Origin: Codonopsis lanceolata
Taxonomy: Eukaryota; Streptophyta; Magnoliopsida; Asterales; Campanulaceae
NCBI GenBank assembly: GCA_013146195.2
Contig: CM028377.1
Span: forward strand, 39,501,642-39,565,641
DNA: 64,000 nucleotides
Direction of reading: 5' to 3'
Both the position numbers and the translations under genes were made by a program. Below, one piece after another: positions 35,734 through 46,340 of this stretch. The notes beneath the pieces were generated by a model that made no database searches, had not been told where the DNA came from, and was given only the letters and a program-made list of their open reading frames with translations. Positions within the stretch are counted from its first letter, which is position 1. Each line of letters starts with the position of its first letter.

Positions 35734-36692
35734 TCCTAGATCAAGCACTTGCAATCTATTAAAAAGATTGAAGTAGCGGAAGTCTTGAAAGGAAGACAGG
35801 TCAAGTCTGTCGGTGAAGCACTACCGGTAGACTTAGCTGTTTACTAAAGTTTGCTGCAAAAGGAATAAGTAAAGGGAATGAAAGACAGTAAATAAGGAAC
35901 ACGTGTATTTGGAGATGGTTCGCACTATAATGACGGCTACGTCCACCACCAAGGCAGTTAACCTTGGATTTAAATGTGCATTATATTTTCCACTAGCTCT
36001 ATTGCAAAAATATCCAATGGATCGTGTACAAAATATTTGACTTGTGTTTGGGGGTGGGGTTTTGAATATCTAAACAAAGCAGAATATTCAATGTGCAGAA
36101 GAATAGTAGAAAGAACAACAATAAGAAGCGAAAGATTAATGGTTGATGCAGATCTTTTTGTTGTTGTTGAGGACTTCGATGATCAGTTAATGATCTCTTG
36201 AATGCACTGAGTATAAAGCTTGATGTTGTTGGATAGTTTTTTAGCATTCTTTTCTTCAGTCTTTAATGGCAGTATTTATAGCTTGGGCATTCTTGAAACT
36301 GTTGTGGAAGATGAAGTAAGAAACAGCTTTATCAGGTTGAATGCGTTAAATCCCTGGAGCTGCTTTGTTGACTTCATCTTCAACTGATACTGAGCAGGGA
36401 ATGGTGAGGAGTTGTTGCAAAAACAAGTAGGTGAGCGGCAATTAGAGGTGCAAACATGCAATAGTTGGTACAGTCTATATGTGTCAATCTGTGCACCTGT
36501 TCTGTCACTTTTCAGGATGTGAAAGTCTTCATGCTTTTTCGGAAAAGCTGGAGGGGCGTATCTGAGAAGTCAAGCGCTGATCTGGAGATGATTAAGTTCA
36601 AATTCAAACTGATTTGGGTTGAATTTAAATAATCCACTTAAGCTTGAAGTCTGGAGAAGTTGGACACGTCATGTTGTCCGAGTGCAGACAAA
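35734..36692 (-). repeat. 5' LTR of copia B, outer part (truncated)
   Basis: Starts with the right copy of the LINE B target duplication and matches the LTR of this family as far as GAGTGCAGACAAAG near 36692. The last ~250 bp of the LTR, including its terminal end, are missing. Confidence 0.88.
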
Positions 36693-37714
36693 GTAAAAGA
36701 CTAACTATACATAGTCTCAAAAGAACAACCTCTAAGCTCACTAGCTATCTACGTTGGACACAAAAATATAGCGAGGATTTCCTCCTTGGCTCAGATCTAA
36801 GGAAAGCAAAACAAACAAATAGGGTAAGTGTGAGTGCCATGGTTTTTTATGACCCCTTCCCCGCTAATGAAAAGCGGATAGTTTCAAAACCTTTAAAGCG
36901 CGTGGAATACACTTGGCCTCAATTGTGGACTCAAAATGTGAAAAACAGAGTCACCATCTTTATTTTACGGAAAAACAAAGAAAAACCAAATGTAACCAGA
37001 TTTGTATAGGGTTCGGAGGCTAAGTTACGAGGTGGGAAGAGGTTAGGCACCCAACTCGCCCTTTCGGTCTCAAAACAATTTTTTGGCTAAAATATGCTTC
37101 TTATATTTAATTAAACAGGTGAAATAAAGCATTTAAATTTACATAGCTGTATCTATATTATTACAAACTTGCAGCAGCCTTCTTCCTGGAGTTACGAATA
37201 CATTTATAAAAATTTGGCCATAATAATGGCTCTTTTAATTGTTATTTTCATACGGAAATTTGGACAGCACAATTGTTTATTTTTATTACATCTGGCCGAT
37301 CTAAATAGCACTTTTTATTAAATAAAACTTTAAATAACCTACCTCTTGAAGCGTTGGGGTTTTATCCCGTACCAACTAACCTCTAGTAGATTTTAGGGTG
37401 CGCTCGCTCTGTCCTTCCGAGAGAGGGAGTCTTTTTTTGCTGCTTCTGTTGTGGGGATTCGGGCAGAATAACTGTTTCCAAAAGTTGTTTTTCGGCCTCG
37501 GGATCCGGGCAGAGCAACTGCTTGTTTTTTTGCTATTGTTTGCTTGTTGACGGCGGAAATCGAACAGAGCAAGTGCTTGTTTTTTGCTGATTTGGCATCT
37601 GCATTCGGGAAGGGCAATGACTCTTTTTGGGATTTTGGGATCGGTGGAATACGATAGAATCCTAAAAGGGTAACTAGGTTTCACTTTGGCCACTTGGTTT
37701 TGTTGTTTGGGGGA
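36693..37714 (+). mobile_element. Tat/Ogre-like gypsy LTR region, left part
   Basis: Contains 'gagtcaccatc' and 'ggttcggaggctaagttac...aggttaggcacccaactcgcc'. From general knowledge of plant repeats this resembles the body of long Tat/Ogre-type LTRs. No coding domain of that group is seen. The left end was not found. The solo copia LTR at 37715 interrupts it. Confidence 0.45.
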
Positions 37715-38970
37715 TGTTAGTCCCAAAGGGCACAATAATAAGCTAGAAGGGCGGGTTGAATATTTTATTGAACACTTAAAACTTTTCGTAATAGTTCCTA
37801 TATCAAGCACTTGCAATCTATTAAAAAGATTAAAGTAGCGGAAGTCTTGATTAGAAGTCAGATCAAGTCTGCTGGTGAAGCACTACCGATAGACTTAGCT
37901 GTTTACTAAAGCTTGCTGCTAAAGGAATAAGTTAAGGGAATAAAAGACAATATAAAACAGTAAGTAAGGAACACACGTATTTTGAGATGGTTCACACTAT
38001 AAAAAGTGCTATGTCCACCACCAAGGCAGTCAACCTCGAATTTAAATGTGCACAATATTTTCCACTAGTTCTATTACAGAAATATCCAATGGATCGTGTA
38101 CAAAATATTTGACTTGTGTTTGGGGGTGGGGGTATTGAATATCTAGACAAAACAGAATATTCAACGTGTAGAAGAATAGTAAAGAGTTACAACAATAAGA
38201 AGCAAATGAATAACAGTTGATGCAAATCTTCTTATTGTTGTTGAGGACTTCGATGATCAGTTAATGATCTCTTGAATGCACTGAGTATAAAGCTTGATGT
38301 TGTTGGATAGTTTCAGAACATTGTTTTCTTCAGTATTTAATGGTAGTATTTATAGCTTGGGCATCTTTGAGATCGTTGGAGAAGACGAAGTAAGTAACAT
38401 CTATATTAGGTTGAATGCATTAAATGCCTAAAGCTGTTTGTTGACTTCTTCTTCAACTAATACTGAGCAGGGAATGGTGAAGAGTTGTTGCAGCAACTAG
38501 CAGGTGGGCGAAAGTCAGAGTTGCAGACCTGCAGTAGTTGGTACAATCTGTATGTGTCAGTCTGTGCACATGCTCTGTCACTTTTCAGGAGGCGATAAGT
38601 CTTCATGTTCTTTCGGAAAAGTTGGAGGGACGTGTTAGAGAAGTCAAAAGATCTGGAGATGATTTAATTCAAATTCAAACTAATTTAGGCTGAATTAAAT
38701 AATCCACTTAAGCTTTGAAGTCTGGAAGTCTTGGACACGTCATCTTTGTCCGTGAACAAGGTCTACTTCGGAGGTCGCTGCTTGAAGTCTGCTGGTGAAG
38801 CCTTCAGCCGAAGTCTTCCACTTAAACCTGTGAAGTCTAGAAAACTATTATAAGGCAAAGTTCTATACATAGTTGCCACGCTAACTGGTACGCATCCCAT
38901 TTAGCCACTAAGTATAGAATCTAATGTAATGAATGAACAAATGCAAATCAAGACACAGTGAGAAACAACA
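37715..38970 (-). repeat. Solo LTR of the copia B/C family
   Basis: TGTTAGTCCC at 37715 to AGAAACAACA at 38970, 1256 bp, with no internal region. It is flanked by the 5-bp target duplication GGGGA (37710-37714 and 38971-38975), so it is most simply a product of LTR-LTR recombination. Confidence 0.95.
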
Positions 38971-39476
38971 GGGGAGATTTGGCCGAGCTTCGGGGCTAGA
39001 AGAATAAATTCTCTCGGCGCTCTCTCAGAACTCACTGTGGAAGATTTCTCACTGCGTGCATTAACTGTGTTAACTGTGTGTGGAGTAATTTTCACAAAGC
39101 CGGATGCCTCTATTTATAGGCTGGAGAGGGCTTTCCTTCGTTGTTAAGTTTTCTCTTTCTGTGCTTCATCAGCTTGTACCGCGCACAAAGAGAATTGTAC
39201 CATAGGCAAAGTGCTACAGTAACATGGGAACTATTTGGTGCCACCCATGGAGGAAGCTTGGGCGGCGCTCGGGTTGGCCATGGGTGGCGCCCAGGGGTTT
39301 TTTCCCTCTTCTTTTTCGCACTTAAGCCCCCTGTATTTCACTGTTAATGCATCCTGCTTTTGCTTTTGCATTTTCAACCCTGTAACTTGACATTAGTTAG
39401 TCCTTTTAACATGTTTTGATATTTCATGTCATGTTACATACCAGGGGTACGAAATTGGGGTGTTTACAGAGCCCCT
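38971..39476 (+). mobile_element. Tat/Ogre-like gypsy LTR region, right part
   Basis: Continues the interrupted region: TATA box TCTATTTATAGG near 39108, GC-rich 'gccacccatgg' and 'gggtggcgccc' stretches, then 'gggtacgaaattggggtgtttaca' ending near 39476, read as the LTR 3' end. A related end is at ~45499. Confidence 0.45.
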
Positions 39477-39820
39477 CAATGAAGGAGTTTACAGGTAAAC
39501 CGAAACTTACCAAGTAAAGGAACATCGTTGATAAGAAATAGACTCCCAAATTTTATGCAATTAAGATGGGAAGATATGCAATGCGGCAGTTTATAGATGC
39601 AACAGTTTAAGATGCAGTTCAAATCTCACATACCCTAGACAAATTTAGTCGGTTTTAACAAGTTATAGTAGTTTTTAAGCAGATATGCAATAAAATGCTC
39701 TGATGGTCGCACCTACCGAAATAGGCTGCCTACGTATCCTTTTCTCAGGAATCAAACCAAACGTACTTCGGCCTCATGCAAACAAACAACAACATTAATG
39801 GGTGGGATGGATGGGATCCT
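39477..39820 (+). other. Leader-like sequence after the gypsy LTR end
   Basis: Begins GAGCCCCTCAATGAAGGAG and includes 'ggctgcctacgtatcc' and 'aatcaaaccaaacgtac' (39728-39770). Both motifs recur near 45500-45690. No ORF of note. Confidence 0.5.
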
Positions 39821-40619
39821 GATTATTCCACGTCCTGGGGAATGTACCCCTCGAGGAGATAATCTAACTCAAACTGGGTGGGATACCTGATTATTCCACG
39901 TCCTGGGGTTCACACCCCTCAAGGAGATAATCCAACAACACTTCTGGATGGGATAGATTCAACCTAATCATTCCACGTCCCGGGGTTATGCCCCTTGAGG
40001 AGATGATCCTACAACTACTCCTAAAAAGCAGGAAATTTGATTATTCCACGTCCCGGGGTCTATACCCCTTGAGGAGATAATCATACAACTACTCCTAGAA
40101 AGCATGAAATTTGATTATTCCACGTCCTGGGGTCAACACCCTTGAGGAGTTAATCCTACAACTACTTCTAGAAAGCAAGAAATTTGATTATTCCACGTCC
40201 TGGGGTATACACCCTTCGAGGAGATAATCCTACAACTAACTCAAATAGGATAGCATGCAACCGATTATTCCACGTCTCGGGGTTCGCACCCCTCGAGGAG
40301 ATAATCCAACAACCAAACTCAAATGGGATAACAACCTGATTATTCCACGTCCCGGGGTCTACACCCCTTAAGGAGATAATCCTACAACTACTCCTAAAAA
40401 GCAGGAAATTTGATTATTCCACGTCCCGGGGTCTACACCCCTTGAGGAGATAATCCTACAACTATTCCTAGAAAGTAGGAAATTTGATTATTCCATGTCC
40501 TGGAGTTCGCACCCCTCAAGGAGATAATCCTACAACTAACTCAAATGGGATAGCATACAACCGATTATTCCACGTCCCAGGGTTTGCACCCCTAGAGGAT
40601 ATAATCCAACAACCAAACC
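39821..40619. repeat. Hairpin-unit tandem array, 11 copies of ~74 bp
   Basis: Each unit starts GATTATTCCACGTCCCGGGG, has a short loop, then ACCCCTTGAGGAGATAATC, followed by a ~30-bp spacer. Unit starts are near 39821, 39890, 39967, 40038, 40113, 40186, 40262, 40338, 40412, 40486 and 40563. GATTAT pairs with ATAATC and GGGGT with ACCCC, so each unit can fold. Confidence 0.9.
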
Positions 40620-40659
40620 ACAAATAATATGCATGCAACAGGAAACATACTAATATTTT

Positions 40660-40860
40660 ACCTTTCCTTCCTTTACCTTACTTTTTTTTCTTGCTTTTTC
40701 TCTTCTTTTTTCTCCTTTCTTGCTCTATTTTTTTTTCTTTTCAGCTGCTGCTTTTTTTTCTTGCTTCTTTGTTTTTTTTTTCCTTTCCTTTTTGCTTTCT
40801 TTTTTTCTTCTTTCTTGCTCTCTTGATCTGTTTTTTCTTTCCTTTTTTTTTTTGCGAGCA
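40660..40860. repeat. Pyrimidine-rich low-complexity tract
   Basis: Dense T runs broken by C. Open frames of Phe/Ser/Leu or Lys on either strand arise from composition and are not taken as genes. Confidence 0.85.
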
Positions 40861-42524
40861 CCCTGATGGGGATCGGAATGACATAATTCTTCCTTTTCTG
40901 CCTTTCTTGCGTCTAATCTGCTGGGGATATAAGCTTTCCTTTGATTTTTGATGGATGGCCGTCATTTTTTGTTAACAAAGCTAACTATGTTAACTTTCCG
41001 TTAAGGTTCCAGGACCATTTTCCAATTTGAGCAATTTTGGAAGTTTAAGTGTTGAACCTGAACTTTGGAGGGGGGAAAGTGAAACTTCCCAATTTCTTTC
41101 TTCATATCACGGGATGGAAGGCAGAAGCAGCAGCTTCATTTTATTTCCTCTTTCTTCTTCGTTGTTTTCCTTCTGCCATTTCTGCCGATACTCATTTTCC
41201 TTTCATTTCTTTGCTTTTTCTCGATTTTCTTTTGCCAAATCAATTGTTTTGCTTTACAGATGGCTTCTTCCTCAAGATTTCAGAAAGGAAAAGCACCGAT
41301 ACATCCAGAATCGGGCGAAGAACGTTGGGAGTTTCCTCTTTTAAGCCGAAATGTTTTCAAATATTGGTATTCTAAGGACGATTGGAGCAACATTCTTCGA
41401 GATCGGTACACCCATGTCTCGAATCTTCCAAATCCGCCTGTAAGTTACTTTTCTCTTTCAATCCATTTGGTTGAATTTCTTGAATTTTCCTAAATTCCTT
41501 GCTATTTTGCTCCTTTGGAGTATACTTGTTCTTGGTTTCAATGCTTATGCATGTAGTATTCATGGTTGAATAATGCAATTTGGCAAATATAGCATAGCAA
41601 AAATATGAAATTCATGCTATTTATTTTGGCGATGCATACTTGTACAATTGACACTATTTGATTCTGTGATGCATTATTCTTGTAACTGATATATTTTGGC
41701 TCGATGATGCATACTCACGTCATGGATATTTTTAGATGATATCTACTCATGCAATATACTATTCGGGTACATGCTACATTTTTTTTTTTAGATACTTTTT
41801 TTTTCGGTGTATGCACATGCTGCAGAACATATATTTTATGCACAAAATGCAACAGATATGTTTTCTTGGATACATGCAAAATGCAACATTTATTTATGTA
41901 TGCAAAATGCGACACATTTTTGTTCTTTTTTTTAAATTTTATGCATGCATGCAAAATGTAATTATTCAAAGATAAATGCACATATTTAGATGCCAAAATA
42001 ACATATGCATGTATATCATTATTCGTTATTTTTTTCATGCATAGTAAAGAGGGCATAATTTTATAGCATGTATAAGGGGCTAAATAAAAGATAAGAATTT
42101 ACCTCCCTTCTTTTTTTTCTGATTCTGAAATGCTGCTCTCTTTTTTTTCAGCATGCAGGACCCTTGCCAAAGTTCGAGCTAGCTGTGATAAAGTTGCCAC
42201 CATTTATAATTCGATACCTAAATAGGCACAACTGTTGGTGGAACATTCTATCTTTGGCGTGTTTCTGCGAGCTTTTCGTCCCTTTCACAGTTATATGCTT
42301 ATTTTTGAGGTTCTGCATGATTATTGGTGGGATACCATCCACACATTTCACTTTAGCTAGGGCGAAGCTACGTTGACTTTATGTGATTTCGTCGTGATTA
42401 CGGGCATTTCTACTTGCATTGGTAGGACTTTGGAGCCAGATTATACCCTCAGGCATCAGCACGATGTAGTCGAAGACCTTTTGGGCTCAGGGCCGGCCCA
42501 ACCATTATGGAGGCCTAAAGCGAA

Positions 42525-42902
42525 CTATAGAATGAGGTCTTTTTCATCCGTGATTACATTATTAATTTCTTCACTATTTTCATTTTTATTTTCATCCATG
42601 TCTACATTATTAATTTCTTCACTATTTTCATTTTTATTTTCATCCATGTCTACATTATTAATTTCTTCTCTATTTTCATTTTCATTTTCATCCATGTCTA
42701 CATTATTAATTGTTTCTCTATTTTCATTTTCATCTGTGTCTACATCTACATTATTAATTTTTTCATTCGACGAGCTACTTTCAATTTTCTTATTTGTATT
42801 GAAAAATTTATCGATGTCCCCTTTTTGTGATTCGATTAAAGCTTCTATTTTTTTCTTTTTCTTTAGTTTCGAATAACCAGATTCAAATTTTCTAGTTGAC
42901 AT
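42525..42902 (-). pseudogene. Truncated hAT transposase N-terminus with internal repeats
   Basis: It starts MSTRKFESGYSKLKKKKKIEALIESQKGDIDKFF (positions 1-34, here in part). This resembles the N-terminus of plant hAT proteins of the zinc-finger MYM-type 1-like group (SGxxKRKKK..ELIESQKG..DKF). After residue ~45 come about 4.5 copies of a 16-residue acidic repeat (INNVDMDENKNENSEE-like). The ORF stops at 42525, about 37 bp from the element end; the TTF finger, DDE core and dimerisation region are missing. At 125 aa against a usual 700 or more it cannot be a transposase; whether it makes a peptide is unknown. Confidence 0.65.
42550..42745. repeat. 48-bp tandem repeat in hAT ORF
   Basis: Units begin ATTATTAATTTCTTCACTAT on the plus strand. 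There are about four and a half copies, each 48 bp (16 codons), so the frame is kept. Confidence 0.85.
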
Positions 42903-44960
42903 TTCTTATTTCTAATCAAAATATCTAATTCTATAACTAATAACTTATAACTTATAAGTTAAAATAAAAAACTAAAAAAGCAATGTATTTTCACAAAATT
43001 AAATTAAATGACTATAAAATATAAATCAAATCAAGGGCATAAGAAAAAAAAAACAGTTTGAACAATAAAACTTAGAACAAATAAACCTGGTCGGGAGTCG
43101 GGACGGAGGATCGATCGCAATTCGCAGCTTGTCGAAACTCGAAAGTCACGAAGACACGAACTCACGAACTCACGGCTCACGCCTCACCCAGTCACCCTCA
43201 CGGAACCGACTACCGAGTATCAGAGTTACTGCAGTATGGAATTATGGAATAATGGAAGGCTTGGAATTGGAAGCAATCAAGCAATGAAGCTGTTTGGAGA
43301 ATTGGAGTCTTTGGACTATAGTCTATGGAGTATCGTTACTACTGCAGAGTATGGACTTTATCATTATTCATTGCATGCTTGGTCCTTGGAGATGGAATCA
43401 CGGAGACCTGACGGCTGGTCCGAGGAGAAGACGAGGAGTTGCCGTCTCAACGTCTCTTAGAGGAGATAATTAAGGAGATAATTATGGACGAAAATAATAC
43501 TAACTGTTTTTAATTTAGTAGATTAAGTTTAATTAGGAAACTTGAAAAATGGAAACCTAGTAATAGTAAAAAAAAAAAAAATTTGAGGCCTTTTATTGGG
43601 TGAGGCCTAAAGCCCTTGTTTATTGAGCCTCACCCTTGGGCCGGCCCTGTTTGGGCTTCGAACCAGACTATAAGACTGCTGACGAGATCAAAATTGGCAG
43701 TGTTAAGAGTTGGCTGGAACAACGTACCGGGCAGGTTGACGATGTTGATAGCGAGGCTGTAGCTCACGTTGCCAGGGCATTCTTGATTTTCTTTTTGGGG
43801 ATGTCATTATTCACCAACTCATCCACAACTCTGAGAGTTTCCCTCCTAGGATGTCTTCGGGATTTGCATCATGTCATTGATTATGACTGGGGGCAGGCAG
43901 CCTTGGCTGTGCTTTATGTTTCCATGGATCGAGCCAGCCGCAACAACTCTCCAGTTCTCAACGGTTTTGCTCCAGCTTGGGAGGTATCTTTTTCTTTCCT
44001 ATTTTTGATACTTGTCAGCATTTTTATTTATTTATTATTATTATATTTTTTTATTTTACTGAATAATAACCCCTCTTTCTTTTGCAGGTTTGGGCCTATT
44101 CGATCTTTCATTTTTCTCTGGACCCACTGAAGAAACGTATTCACGAGCCACCGTTTCTAGCTGAGTTTGTGAATGCCAACCGAATAGAGGAGGATCGAAA
44201 TGGTAAGTGTCTGAACGAGATAATGATGCGGGATAGGATTGTGAGCTCGAGCTCGAGCTTGGGCACAGTGCACCTATCTCCCTAGAGGGGTTTGGCTGGG
44301 CGTTATCTATTTCTTTAGAGATGAGCCGCTGCCGGATTCTGATGGTGTCGATCATGGTCGACTCTTTGTATATGGCTGAGCAGGTTAAACGACAGCATTT
44401 TCTTTTTCCGGTGGCCCCAGTGACACCACCTGCACCTCCAACCTGGGTGATTATCCCAGATTTCTTGTCGAACAAGTATCAGTACCTATCAAGATATATC
44501 GTTCCTTGTGGTGATTATCCCATCATGGCATACGAGGATTTTCTGAGGACGAGGATCCATCCTGCCCTTGCAGCAGCCAGGCGTGCATCAGATGTCTCTG
44601 ATAGGTCGAGGCCTTCCTATATGGTTCCTGATACTCAGCCAGATTATTTTGTCCTAGCTGAGGATTTCTCCACCTTCCAGTATCATCGCGAATGAAGTCT
44701 TATGGAGGAGGCCTTGCCTGATGTCGAGGTTTCGGAGCGGTTTCAGATTCCCGAGCGGACCCGTACGGTATATTTTTTTGCCTTTTCTTTCATATCAGTT
44801 GTATAATATTTTGATTTATTATATTTTCAAGTACGAATCTTTCCTTCCTTCTTTCTTTTAACACCCTCTTCTTTTCAGGTTGACGCCTCTTCTTATCGGA
44901 AGGTAGTGAAGGGCTTTTTTGGCGTCACTAAGCTATATCAGAGATTGTTGGATGAGTTTA

Positions 44961-45499
44961 CTTGCATGGGAATGACGTCGTGCATCGGGCCAGGTGCCGG
45001 GATGATGACGATGATAAGAAAACACATTTAGGGTCCACGACGAGACTAGGCGTATTCCACGCACTCAGATGTTTCTTGAGACACGTTATTTTCATTACGG
45101 ATGACGGGAGTTTCGAAACTGGGTTCTCACTGGAGGCCTTGGGGCCATGCATGCAAGCTAGGTGGATTCGCAAAACTGACCAAGACAATGCAGCCGCCTC
45201 ATGCTTTTTCGTAAAACATCGACGTATCCAGTGGTTGGAGAAGAGAAAACAGGAGAGCCAAAAAAAAACGGGGAGCGACGCTGGATTCTGCATGTGTCGC
45301 GCCCCGACTTGCATTTCCTTCTCAAGATGTTGCACTTTCATCCCCTGCCTTGTCATCTTTGTCCTTTTATACCTTTTCAAGTTTCTTTTGATGTCTTAGC
45401 TCCTTGAAACATTTTTAAAAACAATGTTTAGTCCATTTTAAATTTGTAATATTATGTTGTAGGACATTACAAAATAGGGGTACGAAATTGAGGTGTCTA
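44961..45499 (+). other. Unassigned region ending in a second gypsy LTR-like end
   Basis: Follows the last PMD-like exon. It holds a 145-codon open stretch (44962-45396) of Cys-rich composition that I do not recognise, then AT-rich DNA, then 'gggtacgaaattgaggtgtctaca' ending at ~45499, nearly the same as at ~39476. It may be part of a second LTR of the Tat/Ogre-like family. Confidence 0.35.
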
Positions 45500-45690
45500 C
45501 AGAGCCCCTCAATAAGGGAGTTTACAAGTAAACGAACGCCATTGATAAGAATAGACTCCTAATTTTGGAAAGAGCATGGCTGTCCCTCAAAGGGTGACCC
45601 ACGTATCCTTTATAAAAGATATCAAGCCAAACGTAGTTAGGCTGCCTACATCTCTTTATAAAAGGAATCAGACCAAACGTAGTTTGGCCA
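45500..45690 (+). other. Second copy of gypsy leader-like motif
   Basis: GAGCCCCTCAATAAGGGAG follows the LTR-like end, then 'cacgtatccttt' and 'aaccaaacgtag'-type motifs (two or three copies), the same order as at 39477-39770. Confidence 0.5.
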
Positions 45691-45779
45691 AAGCCGAAAA
45701 GATGTAAATACAGAAATTAAATACGGGTGCAAATGTGATGCAATATCCATTGCACCATAGGAAGTAAATGTAAATGGCA

Positions 45780-46170
45780 GATGTGTGTGCGGTCAATTCC
45801 CAAGACCCAAGGTTTATACCCCTTACGGGAATGACCAAAAGCAGATTTATTTTTTTTTTTTTTTGTAAAATGAGACATTTATGGATCACTCCCAAGACCC
45901 AGGGTTCACCCCTTATGAGAATGAACAAAGCCAGAAATTTAAATATTTGTTGACGACTCCCAAGACTTGGGGTGTATACCCCTTGTGGGAAACAATCAAA
46001 ACCAGGAAAAGAAATTGATATATTTGTTGATTGCTCCCAAGACCAGGGGTTTGCACCCTGGCCCTTGTGGAAATTGCTAAAGGCAGAAAAAACCAACTTA
46101 TGTTTAGACAATTCCTAAGACCCGGAGTTTTCACCCTTGCTGGAATGACTAAAGGCATAAAGAAAGGTCA
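45780..46170. repeat. Second hairpin-unit array (~5-6 copies of ~55-60 bp)
   Basis: Units of the form ATTCCCAAGACCC(A/G)GGGTTTATACCCCTT.GGGAATGACC separated by short AAAGCAG-like spacers. ATTCCC pairs with GGGAAT and the GGGT..ACCC core resembles that of the array at 39821-40619. Confidence 0.75.
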
Positions 46171-46189
46171 AACCTTAAATTGGGCTTAC

Positions 46190-46340
46190 GTGACCAAAGG
46201 AAAAACAAAGGTCTAACCCCATATCTGGGTTACATGACCAAACAACCATAAGAAGGTCTAACCCTACATTAGGGTTGCACGACCATAAATTAATATAAAG
46301 GTCTAATCCCACATCGAGGTTGTGCGACCATCGTGTATAT
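46190..46340. repeat. Short tandem array (~3-4 copies of ~50 bp)
   Basis: Units like AAGGTCTAACCC(C)ATAT.GGGTTACATGACCA with the ends GGTC and GACC able to pair. It lies directly after the previous array. Confidence 0.6.

Larger units (their letters stand above)
19028..36692 (-). mobile_element. SIRE-type Ty1/copia retrotransposon B (with nested LINE B)
   Basis: Both LTRs are visible: 3' LTR 19028-20283 and 5' LTR 29811-29907 continuing at 35734-36692 after LINE B. Between them on the minus strand are PBS (29797-29808), gag, PR-IN-RT-RNase H (ends 24323), accessory ORF3 (23530-20680), and a purine-rich tract next to the 3' LTR. The far end of the 5' LTR is cut off at ~36692, about 250 bp short of the expected CA end, so no target site duplication can be read. 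Coding regions have several stops and frameshifts. Confidence 0.9.
42488..43649 (-). mobile_element. Non-autonomous hAT element (1162 bp)
   Basis: Terminal inverted repeats CAGGGCCGGCCC at 42488 and GGGCCGGCCCTG at 43649, with subterminal 'aggcctaaagc' on both sides. The 8-bp TSD TTTGGGCT is perfect (42480-42487 and 43650-43657), as expected for hAT. It retains the 5' region and N-terminal part of a transposase gene on the minus strand; the catalytic core is deleted. Confidence 0.93.
41260..44960 (+). pseudogene. Plant mobile domain (PMD) pseudogene with introns, split by hAT element
   Basis: Exon 1 (41260-41439) encodes MASSSRFQKGKAPIHPESG... and ends at a GTAAGT donor. Exon 2 starts after TTTTTTTTCAG at 42152 (HAGPLPKFELAVIKLPP). 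It holds the PMD pattern WDTIHTFHFS*GEATLTLCDF, but in a shifted frame and with one TAG. HDVVEDLLG is cut at 42487 by the hAT element and resumes at 43650 or after. The rest of the PMD follows: AFLIFFLGMSLFTNSS, YDWGQAALAVLYVSMDRAS, NGFAPAWE|gtatct (donor 43984). Exon 3 starts at 44088 after TTTGCAG (VWAYSIFHFSLDP). Open sequence at 44321-44695 and 44880-44960 is likely further exons. PMD proteins such as MAIN/MAIL1 act in the nucleus on silencing and genome stability, and related domains occur in transposons. The frameshift, stop and insertion make this a pseudogene. Confidence 0.72.

Noticed and set aside
37376..37816. 146-codon minus-strand frame across the gypsy-like region and solo LTR edge
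   Set aside because: It crosses the solo LTR insertion boundary, so it cannot be an ancestral gene.
39821..40619. Regular repeats with similar spacers, considered as a CRISPR array
   Set aside because: Spacers are themselves similar between units, repeats are imperfect, there are no cas genes, and the window is clearly plant nuclear DNA.
40629..40951. Open frames rich in Phe/Leu (plus) or Lys (minus)
   Set aside because: They come from a T-rich low-complexity tract; no domain and both strands open for the same reason.
44962..45396. 145-codon frame with Cys-rich tail after the PMD exons
   Set aside because: I see no match to PMD C-termini or any domain, and it runs into LTR-like DNA; kept only as unassigned sequence.
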